From Deltaproteobacteria bacterium (GTDB taxonomy: Bacteria; Desulfobacterota; JAENJC01), in assembly GCA_016208525.1 (NCBI GenBank), contig JACQYJ010000110.1, positions 1 through 5,092 on the forward strand: a stretch of DNA of 5,092 nucleotides. Reading direction: 5' to 3'. A program made the position numbers and the translations under genes. Shown piece by piece: positions 1 through 5,092 of the stretch. How positions within the stretch are numbered: position 1 is the first letter of the stretch; each line of letters begins with the position of its first letter. The notes beneath the pieces are model-generated. The model saw only the letters and a program-made list of their open reading frames with translations, made no database searches and was not told where the DNA came from.

Positions 1-37
1 AAGTCACCCCATCCCTCATCTCCTACTTTTCACTGTA

Positions 38-62
38 GGAAATTGGAGAAGAGCCAATTTTT
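38..62 (+). terminator. Weak terminator-like hairpin
   Basis: A perfect 7-bp stem (AAATTGG at 40-46 with CCAATTT at 54-60) encloses a 7-base loop and runs into a short T tract (58-62); two G-T wobbles could extend the stem outward. The stem is AT-rich and the T tract short, so termination would be weak. It could end a gene lying left of the window, but no coding sequence is visible there to confirm this. Confidence 0.3.
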
Positions 63-79
63 AAATCTATAGCATGAGA

Positions 80-146
80 ACACAGAGAAGTAAAGGGTTT
101 TAAAAGGTTCTTATACTCAAAATTTATCTCTGTGTCCTCTGTGGTT
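80..146. repeat. CACAGAG-type intergenic repeat with inverted arms
   Basis: ACACAGAGA at 80-88 is exactly complementary to TCTCTGTGT at 127-135, giving a 9-bp inverted repeat around a 38-base AT-rich spacer. The right arm continues as CCTCTGTGGTT, so CTCTGTG occurs twice in tandem (128-134 and 137-143) with a 9-base period. From memory, sequences of the form AACCACAGAGGACACAGAGA are dispersed in intergenic regions of many environmental bacterial genomes. Whether this copy belongs to such a family cannot be tested from one window. It carries no open reading frame of note. Confidence 0.5.
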
Positions 147-173
147 TGCAGTTTTTAAGAGATATTAAAAAAC

Positions 174-202
174 TTTACAAAAGATAATGGCTGGAGTATA
201 AG
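174..202 (+). promoter_or_regulatory. Candidate sigma70-type promoter for the receptor gene
   Basis: TTTACA (174-179) matches the -35 consensus at five of six bases and TATAAG (197-202) matches the -10 consensus at five of six, with an ideal 17-base spacer. Transcription would start near 209, leaving a leader of about 85 bases before the receptor start at 295. I see no Fur-box-like palindrome and no cobalamin-riboswitch-like structure in that leader, so the regulation of the receptor is not revealed. The region is AT-rich, so a chance match is possible. Confidence 0.4.
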
Positions 203-280
203 GAGGCTGTGGATGATTAGTTGACGCAGGTTTGCTGGAGATTGTCCTGTAAAATTGCTTATTGTTGCGGGCCTGCTTAT

Positions 281-286
281 GGAGAG
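281..286 (+). promoter_or_regulatory. Ribosome binding site deciding the receptor start
   Basis: GGAGAG lies 8 bases upstream of the ATG at 295. This favours ATG 295 over the in-frame TTG at 262: the upstream start would add 11 residues in front of an already complete signal peptide and has no comparable site ahead of it. Confidence 0.7.
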
Positions 287-294
287 AAATTAAA

Positions 295-2448
295 ATGAAT
301 AGAAAATTCTTATTTATCCTATCCTTCTTGACCTTCTTTATTTTTCCTCAATTTATTATGCCTGATCTTTCTAATGCAGCAAATACCACAGACATTAAGC
401 TGTACCAAGCCGATCCATCTGAAAAAAGAGTGGCGCAAACTACTGAAACAGAGATGCTCCTATTTTTTGAGGAGAAGGAACTGATCGTTACCGCTACAAA
501 ACACACTCAGACATTGCAGGATGCCCCTGCCATCGCCTCGGTCATCACAGCGGACGAGATACGTCAGATGGGGGCAAGAGACCTCATGGACGTTCTCAAG
601 AGGATACCGGGTTTCGGCGTAACAAAGGGGTACTACGGGAAAGAAGAGATTGAGGTCAGGGGACTTAAGACAACGAATTCGGAAAAGGTAAAGCTCTTGA
701 TTGACGGACATTCCGTGAATGATAATCTGAGCGGCGGCGCCATGTGGGGATTCGACAGCCTGACCTTAGATAACGTAAAACGGATTGAGATCATCCGCGG
801 CCCGGGATCGGCGCTTTACGGGAGCAACGCCTTTTCAGCCGTCATCAATGTGATAACAAAGGACGGAAAGGATATTGACGGAGCCATTGTAACCGGCGAT
901 TTGGGGAACTTCGATACGCAGAAGGCCAATCTGCAGGCGGGAAAGAGATATAATGATCTGGAGACGGCCTTTGCCCTTGACTACTACCACACAGATGGCG
1001 CAAGGCTCATGATAGATAAAGACCTCATGGGCAACTCAGGGTATACGAAAGACTTTGAGGACAAAATAGACGGAAGCCTCAAGGCCACTTGGAATGACCT
1101 GACCTTTAGCTCCAAATATATAAAGCGCAGCAGAGGGGTATATCTCGGGGCCTCATATGTAATAAACGACGAAAGCGAGAATAATACCGAGCAGTTCTTT
1201 GTTGAATTGAGTTATAAGCATTCTTTCAGTGATGAAACAAAGTTGATAGCTAAATTATATTATGATCAACTCAACTGGAAGACCCTCTGGGAGTTGTATC
1301 CAGAAGGGACTCCCGGGTTTCCTGACGGTATGCTCGGAGAGCCGAGCGTGAATGAGCACACCTATGGCGGGGAGTTGCAGCTTGATCAGGAGTTATTTAA
1401 AGACAATACATTTACCCTCGGAGCAATAGCTGAAAAGAGAGGACAAAAGGTGGGTCATCTTGCCAACTTTGACCCGGTTACCTTTTCACCATTGCCATCG
1501 ACAGCCCTGCAGGATGTTGTCTCATGGAACAAGGGTACGTCAAGAGACATCTTTGCAGCCTATGCGCAGGACATCTGGAATTTACAAAAAGACCTCAGTT
1601 TGACCCTCGGACTACGAAATGACCAATATTCAGATTTCGGAGGCGCTGCCAATCCAAGGGGGGCGCTGGTCTGGAAATTTAAAGACAACTGGGACATGAA
1701 ACTGCTTTACGGCGAGGCATTCAGGGCGCCTTCTTTTGAAGAATTGTATAACATCAATAATCCGGTTGTGCTTGGAAATGAAGACCTTAAAGCGGAAAAA
1801 ATGAAGACCTACGAGGCCAGTCTCGGCTTTACCTCCAATCATCATTACACCAGCAGGCTCAGCTATTTCAATAACGTCTTTACTGACAATATCAGGCTTG
1901 TTGAGCAGACCACCGCCGGGACATATAAGTTTGAAAACTTCGGCGGCGCAAATATACAGGGGATTGAATATGAGATGAAACGGGAATTTGACAAGGATGC
2001 TTACTACTACATCAACTATACCTGGCAGGACGCAAAGGATAAGGATACCAATCAACGGATACAGGACGTCCCGATGCACAAAGGAAATATCGGCGGGAAC
2101 ATCAAGCTCTTCATGTATCTGTATGCAAATGCAAATGTCTTTGTGAGCGGAGAGCGGACAAGGGCAGCCGGCGATACAAGGGACCCTCTGCCTGCCTACG
2201 CCCTTGTTGACTTGACCCTTATCGCAAAGGATTTTTACAAGGGTCTGGAATTAAGGGGGATGGTCCATAACCTGCTTGACAAGCAATATTCAGACCCTGC
2301 GCCTGCAGGCACTCTCACGAATGACTTCCCGAGAGAGAGCAAAGATTTTAGGAACAGGCAGTTACATCCCGGAAAGAAGGGAAACGGTCGAGGATTTTTT
2401 GAAGAAGGGAGTATCTTTAGAGACTATAGAGAAGTGGGGCGTCTTTGA
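295..2448 (+). CDS. TonB-dependent outer-membrane receptor, 3' end replaced
   Basis: This is a TonB-dependent receptor of 717 residues that would import a scarce ligand (siderophore, cobalamin or similar; substrate not determinable) across the outer membrane using TonB-ExbBD energy. Residues 1-29 form a signal peptide (basic MNRK, a long hydrophobic core, cleavage near SNAA). A short linker leads to LLFFEEKELIVTATK (55-69), which contains the TonB-box-like ELIVTA. The plug domain spans about 75-190, with IDGHSVND (136-143) and RIEIIRGPGSALYGSNA (163-179). The beta-barrel follows, with typical late motifs such as EAFRAPSFEELY and VHNLLDKQYSDPAPAG. Receptors of this family usually end soon after an NDFPRE-like segment with one last beta-strand closing in an aromatic residue. 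Here residues 682-717 instead are basic, glycine-rich read-through of KAS III DNA in another frame, ending in RL. The true C terminus is therefore missing, and outer-membrane insertion would probably be impaired. The start is set by GGAGAG at 281-286. Confidence 0.9.
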   Translation: MNRKFLFILSFLTFFIFPQFIMPDLSNAANTTDIKLYQADPSEKRVAQTTETEMLLFFEEKELIVTATKHTQTLQDAPAIASVITADEIRQMGARDLMDVLKRIPGFGVTKGYYGKEEIEVRGLKTTNSEKVKLLIDGHSVNDNLSGGAMWGFDSLTLDNVKRIEIIRGPGSALYGSNAFSAVINVITKDGKDIDGAIVTGDLGNFDTQKANLQAGKRYNDLETAFALDYYHTDGARLMIDKDLMGNSGYTKDFEDKIDGSLKATWNDLTFSSKYIKRSRGVYLGASYVINDESENNTEQFFVELSYKHSFSDETKLIAKLYYDQLNWKTLWELYPEGTPGFPDGMLGEPSVNEHTYGGELQLDQELFKDNTFTLGAIAEKRGQKVGHLANFDPVTFSPLPSTALQDVVSWNKGTSRDIFAAYAQDIWNLQKDLSLTLGLRNDQYSDFGGAANPRGALVWKFKDNWDMKLLYGEAFRAPSFEELYNINNPVVLGNEDLKAEKMKTYEASLGFTSNHHYTSRLSYFNNVFTDNIRLVEQTTAGTYKFENFGGANIQGIEYEMKREFDKDAYYYINYTWQDAKDKDTNQRIQDVPMHKGNIGGNIKLFMYLYANANVFVSGERTRAAGDTRDPLPAYALVDLTLIAKDFYKGLELRGMVHNLLDKQYSDPAPAGTLTNDFPRESKDFRNRQLHPGKKGNGRGFFEEGSIFRDYREVGRL

Positions 2449-3313
2449 GCACAGAGTGATAGGGGATGATGAGACTACGACGGATATGGAAGCCTCTGCT
2501 GCTATGAATGCATTAGACATGGCCGGCATAGCCCCCGAAGCTATAGACCTCATTATAAGCTGCACAGCAGTATCGAGACAGGTCGGCATCCCGAATGCGA
2601 ATGCGCTCCAAAATAAGATAGGAGCCGCCAATGCCGCCGGTTTTGATGTAACCATGGCCTGTGGCAGCGCAATCCCTTCCATTCTTGTTGCGGCGCAATT
2701 TATAGCCGCAGGTCTTTACCGTTATGCGCTTGTGACAGGCTCATCCGATGCTACAACTGTGGCAGACCCGACGGACCCTCCTTCATTTGTTGTCCTCGGT
2801 GACGGGGCAGGCGCCATGGTGGTGGGTTCTGGAAAGGATGAGAGGAGCGGGATACTGTCATTTGATATGCAATCAAAGGGTGAGTATTTCGATTACTGCG
2901 GCTTCAAAGTCAAGAAACCAAAAATAAGCGCTGCGGACTCTCAAGAGAGGCTCTATTTCTACATAAAAGAACTGGAGGATTCGTATTCTGAATTCAGGGA
3001 TTACCTGATAGAATCTGTTCCTAACTCCGTCAATATTTCTTTGAGCAGGGCAGGGATAACTGTTGACAACATAGACTTCTATATTGCCCATCAGAATATT
3101 AATACAATATCAGGCATGTGGGTTAAAAAGCTCGGCATTCCTCCGGAGAAGACACACCTGACTTACCATAAATACGGGAACATGACCTCTGCCAATATAT
3201 TTGTTAACCTTGATGAGGCCCTTCAGGCGAACAGGATTAAGAAGGGAGACATTGTTCTATTTGCAGGGCAGGGGGCTGGGTTCTCGGTGGGCTCAATTGT
3301 CATGAAATGGTAA
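2321..3313 (+). CDS. Divergent beta-ketoacyl synthase III (FabH-like) enzyme
   Basis: This is a thiolase-fold enzyme of the KAS III family, which joins an acyl thioester to a malonyl or similar extender by Claisen condensation in the cytoplasm. From ATG 2321 it has 330 residues, normal for the family. AKILGTGSYIPER (7-19) is the usual N-terminal strand. The nucleophile is Cys114 in DVTMACGSAI, His257 lies in IAHQNIN and Asn287 in KYGNMTSAN; the His-Asn spacing of 30 equals that of E. coli FabH (as I recall it: Cys112, His244, Asn274). GDGAGAMVVG (160-169) and the C-terminal GQGAGFSVGSIVMKW are also family signatures. The Cys is followed by Gly-Ser, not Ser-Gly, and the substrate-binding N-terminal region differs from FabH, so a role in secondary metabolism is more likely than fatty-acid initiation. 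The start is uncertain: a TTG at 2276 is also in frame, neither start has a Shine-Dalgarno sequence, and residues 1-5 derive from receptor DNA. The gene overlaps the next by 7 bp. Confidence 0.88.
   Translation: MTSRERAKILGTGSYIPERRETVEDFLKKGVSLETIEKWGVFEHRVIGDDETTTDMEASAAMNALDMAGIAPEAIDLIISCTAVSRQVGIPNANALQNKIGAANAAGFDVTMACGSAIPSILVAAQFIAAGLYRYALVTGSSDATTVADPTDPPSFVVLGDGAGAMVVGSGKDERSGILSFDMQSKGEYFDYCGFKVKKPKISAADSQERLYFYIKELEDSYSEFRDYLIESVPNSVNISLSRAGITVDNIDFYIAHQNINTISGMWVKKLGIPPEKTHLTYHKYGNMTSANIFVNLDEALQANRIKKGDIVLFAGQGAGFSVGSIVMKW
2331..2340. other. Fusion seam between receptor and KAS III genes
   Basis: Receptor-like sequence ends with NDFPRE (last codon 2335-2337), while recognisable KAS III sequence (RAKILGTGSYIPER) starts at 2336 in a different frame. 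The seam is the simple run GAGAGAGAG at 2331-2339. No intergenic spacer, receptor stop codon or ribosome binding site survives between the two genes. This looks like a deletion or a wrong assembly join at a short repeat. A naturally evolved overlap is less likely, because it would not explain the lost final beta-strand. Confidence 0.6.
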
Positions 3314-3705
3314 AGATCATCCTGTCAGGTTTGTCTAATTCTGTTGTTGCCATGGACTCTGTCGCCTACATGGACGAAACCCAAAAAGGAAATATCATAG
3401 TCTGCGGCTCCCACGGCGGCGAGTCTGCCGCCAGGCAACTTCTCAGGTTTAATCCCGGTGGCGCTATATTTAACGATGCAGGGAAGGGTAAGGATAATGC
3501 AGGAATCAGCGGCCTTGCGTTACTCAATGAGGCTGGAATCACTGCGGCAACGGTTGATGCCTTTTCTGCCAGGATTGGCGATGGAATGGATACTTACGAA
3601 TCAGGGGTAATATCAGCTATGAACAGGGAAGCGGCCCTTTGCGGTATTACAGTGGGAATGCGGGCAAATGAGGCTGCGAAAAGGATGCTTAAATTTGAAA
3701 AGTAA
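3307..3705 (+). CDS. Small conserved protein of unknown function (CGSHGG motif)
   Basis: A 132-residue protein, apparently soluble: no signal peptide or membrane segment is visible. I cannot assign a function. It looks like a compact single-domain protein rich in small residues, with alternating strands and helices. Notable segments are IIVCGSHGGESAAR (30-43), AIFNDAGKGKDNAGISGL (53-70), SARIGDG (87-93) and TYESGVISAMN (96-106). These glycine-rich loops, with Cys33, His36, Asp57, Arg89 and Asp92 as candidate functional residues, suggest ligand binding or catalysis. From memory, similar short proteins with GSHGG, FNDAG and SARIGDG blocks occur in many bacteria as uncharacterised proteins; this needs a database search. 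The ATG lies inside the end of the KAS III gene (7-bp overlap, ATGAAATGGTAA) with no good ribosome binding site of its own, which points to translational coupling and a shared pathway. The ThDP enzyme gene begins 16 bases after its stop. Confidence 0.8.
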   Translation: MVKIILSGLSNSVVAMDSVAYMDETQKGNIIVCGSHGGESAARQLLRFNPGGAIFNDAGKGKDNAGISGLALLNEAGITAATVDAFSARIGDGMDTYESGVISAMNREAALCGITVGMRANEAAKRMLKFEK

Positions 3706-3708
3706 ATC

Positions 3709-3714
3709 AAAGGA
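3709..3714 (+). promoter_or_regulatory. Ribosome binding site deciding the ThDP-enzyme start
   Basis: AAAGGA sits 7 bases before ATG 3722 but only 1 base before the in-frame ATG at 3716. The spacing favours 3722, giving an N terminus MKAAELLLWYLEE typical of the acetolactate synthase superfamily. The two choices differ by two residues (Met-Lys). Confidence 0.6.
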
Positions 3715-3721
3715 AATGAAA

Positions 3722-5092
3722 ATGAAGGCAGCTGAGTTGCTTCTCTGGTATCTGGAAGAGGTTGGAACCGAATATATCTTTGGCATTCCGGGCGGTGTGC
3801 TGGAGCCGTTGAATAATGCCCTTTACAAGAGCAAGATGATTAAGGGGATTGTCACCAAGCACGAGCAAGGGGCGGCATTCATGGCGGACGGCTACTCCAG
3901 GGTCAGCGGGAAGATGGGCGTATGCGCAGGCACTGCCGGACCCGGGGCCACTAACCTGATTACCGGCCTATCCACATCGTATGCTGATTCAATCCATGTC
4001 CTGGCGTTAACAGGGCAGGTAGCTACAAAGTATTTTGGCAAGGGGGCCTTCCAGGAGTCGACTTATGAGGGTATAAACGTTGTAGAGATGTTCAGGTTTT
4101 TTACAAAGCATAGCGCCATGATTATGAATGCGGAGTCAACCGGCTCCATGATAAGAAAGGCGTTGCGCATCGCCATGTCAGGGAGGCCGGGCCCCGTACA
4201 CCTCAACCTCCCTGTTGATGTTATGGAGAAAAAGGTGGTGGAGGATTTGGTCCCATCCCATAAATTTATTCCAACCTCCGTTTGTTTTGACAGGGAAAAG
4301 GTGAAGGAGACGGCAAAACTGCTTCTTCACTTTGAGCGTCCGGCCATCCTTGTTGGCAACGGCGTCACAATTTCAAAAGCTGCCTATGAGGTTGTCGGGC
4401 TGGCAGAGATGCTCAGGATACCTGTTGCAACGACCCCTAAATCCAAAGGCGTCTTCCCTGAGGATCACCCGCTTTCCCTGGGAGTGTTCGGTACTGCCGG
4501 CACGCCTATGTCCGAGGCTTACCTGCTGAATAATGGCGGCATAGGCCCGATCGACGGTCTTTTAGCTATCGGAACCAGTTTCAATGAATGGGGGACCCAT
4601 ACGTGGGACCGCCGTTTGATGCCGACCAAGGCCCTTATACAGATAGATATAGATCAGCATGGGTGCGGGAATAATTATCCATTTACCGTCGCCCTGGTTG
4701 GCGACGCCAAGGCGGCTGTTATGGAGCTTATCTTTGAGATAAAGAGGTTGCGGGAGAAGATTGGTGTTGATACAAAGGAAAGATTAACTGTGAGGAGCGA
4801 AAGGTTTAGCGCCTTTAAGGCCGCCAATAGCAGTTGCCTTGAGCCTGAAAAAACCATTTCCAGGAAAAAGCCTGTTTTGCCGCAAAGATTAATGAAGGAT
4901 ATACAGACCGCATGCCCTGAAGACACAATTTATTTTGTGGATATCGGGAACAACTGGGCCTGGGCCACTCATTACTTAGAGATAAAGAGACCATACAGCT
5001 TTTTTACCGGCCTTGGTTTTGCATCAATGGGATACGGGGTTGCCGCGTCCATAGGTGGTAAATTCGCCGCGCCGGATAGGCCAGTGGTTGCT
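3722..5092 (+). CDS. ThDP-dependent enzyme, acetolactate synthase superfamily (partial, cut by window edge)
   Basis: A thiamine-diphosphate enzyme related to acetolactate synthase large subunit, carboligases and 2-oxoacid decarboxylases; 457 residues are visible with no stop. The N-terminal pyrimidine-binding domain holds GIPGG (21-25), the cofactor-activating Glu48 in TKHEQGAAFMADGYSR, AGPGATNLITGL, GQV (98-100) and FQE (110-112). GRPGPVHLNLPVDV closes this domain. The middle domain (about 190-335) includes PAILVGNGV, GVFGTAGT (254-261, where acetolactate synthases have GMHG) and ALIQIDID. The C-terminal domain has begun (VDIGNNWAWATHYL, GLGFASMGYGVAASIGGK) and breaks off at APDRPVVA, just before the GDG motif that binds Mg and diphosphate. 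GQV and FQE recall acetolactate synthase, but the middle domain (TSFNEWGTHTWDRRL) is not that of housekeeping IlvB. Its position behind a KAS III and a small unknown protein suggests a specialised carboligase or decarboxylase; the substrate is unknown. It is the third gene of the apparent operon. Confidence 0.88.
   Translation, partial: MKAAELLLWYLEEVGTEYIFGIPGGVLEPLNNALYKSKMIKGIVTKHEQGAAFMADGYSRVSGKMGVCAGTAGPGATNLITGLSTSYADSIHVLALTGQVATKYFGKGAFQESTYEGINVVEMFRFFTKHSAMIMNAESTGSMIRKALRIAMSGRPGPVHLNLPVDVMEKKVVEDLVPSHKFIPTSVCFDREKVKETAKLLLHFERPAILVGNGVTISKAAYEVVGLAEMLRIPVATTPKSKGVFPEDHPLSLGVFGTAGTPMSEAYLLNNGGIGPIDGLLAIGTSFNEWGTHTWDRRLMPTKALIQIDIDQHGCGNNYPFTVALVGDAKAAVMELIFEIKRLREKIGVDTKERLTVRSERFSAFKAANSSCLEPEKTISRKKPVLPQRLMKDIQTACPEDTIYFVDIGNNWAWATHYLEIKRPYSFFTGLGFASMGYGVAASIGGKFAAPDRPVVA

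Noticed and set aside
221..253. Second promoter, TTGACG (221-226) with TGTAAA (248-253)
   Set aside because: The spacer is 21 bases, too long for a sigma70 promoter, and the -10 match is poor.
1..294. Cobalamin or other metabolite riboswitch ahead of the receptor
   Set aside because: I could find no conserved B12-box-like core or multi-stem arrangement; only the simple hairpin and the repeat are visible.
221..298. Cysteine-containing 25-codon frame (TTG start) whose TGA overlaps the receptor ATG
   Set aside because: It has no properly spaced ribosome binding site, a rare start codon and no recognisable motif; the stop/start overlap is likely chance.
460..711. Minus-strand open frame of 83 codons inside the receptor plug region
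   Set aside because: It lies opposite the TonB box and plug motifs and shows no independent coding signal.
1630..2079. Minus-strand open frame of 149 codons inside the receptor gene
   Set aside because: It is antisense to well-conserved beta-barrel codons, has no family features and is a shadow of the receptor reading frame.
4332..4529. Plus-strand open frame of 65 codons inside the ThDP-enzyme gene
   Set aside because: It is a shifted frame of DNA clearly coding for the enzyme's middle domain; its composition is not protein-like.
4675..4926. Minus-strand open frame of 83 codons inside the ThDP-enzyme gene
   Set aside because: It is antisense to the continuous enzyme reading frame and has no recognisable domain.
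1..5092. CRISPR array, tRNA, rRNA or insertion sequence
   Set aside because: No regularly spaced direct repeats, cloverleaf-like segments, rRNA-like stretches or transposase motifs were seen on either strand.

Overview
The window comes from a Gram-negative (diderm) bacterium: it holds a TonB-dependent outer-membrane receptor with a signal peptide. Base composition is moderate. An intergenic element of the type CTCTGTGTCCTCTGTGGTT lies near the left edge; I recall such elements from many environmental and metagenomic genomes (for example Nitrospirota, Desulfobacterota and anammox planctomycetes), but the phylum cannot be fixed from this sequence.

Layout, all genes on the + strand. Positions 1-294 are non-coding and hold a weak terminator-like hairpin (38-62), the CACAGAG-type repeat (80-146), a plausible sigma70-like promoter (174-202) and the receptor's ribosome binding site (281-286). 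Positions 295-2448 encode the TonB-dependent receptor, whose last ~36 residues look foreign. Positions 2321-3313 encode a divergent ketoacyl synthase III (KAS III/FabH-like) enzyme with an intact Cys-His-Asn triad. Positions 3307-3705 encode a 132-residue protein of unknown function, overlapping the KAS III gene by 7 bp. From 3722 to the right edge runs a thiamine-diphosphate (ThDP) enzyme of the acetolactate synthase superfamily. It is cut by the window just before its expected GDG metal/ThDP motif.

The last three genes are tightly packed (7-bp overlap, then a 16-bp gap) and look like one operon. A Claisen-condensing enzyme, a small conserved protein and a C-C bond-forming or -breaking ThDP enzyme together suggest a small specialised pathway handling acyl and keto-acid units, with product unknown. 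No experimentally described pathway with this exact trio is known to me.

The most striking feature is the receptor/KAS III junction. Receptor sequence is normal up to the motif NDFPRE (ending at 2337), and KAS III sequence begins immediately afterwards in another frame (from about 2336). The seam is a GAGAGAGAG run (2331-2339). The receptor lacks its final beta-strand and own stop, and the KAS III gene has no visible ribosome binding site or upstream spacer. This is best explained by a deletion at microhomology or by an assembly misjoin, so the linkage of receptor to operon should be treated with caution.
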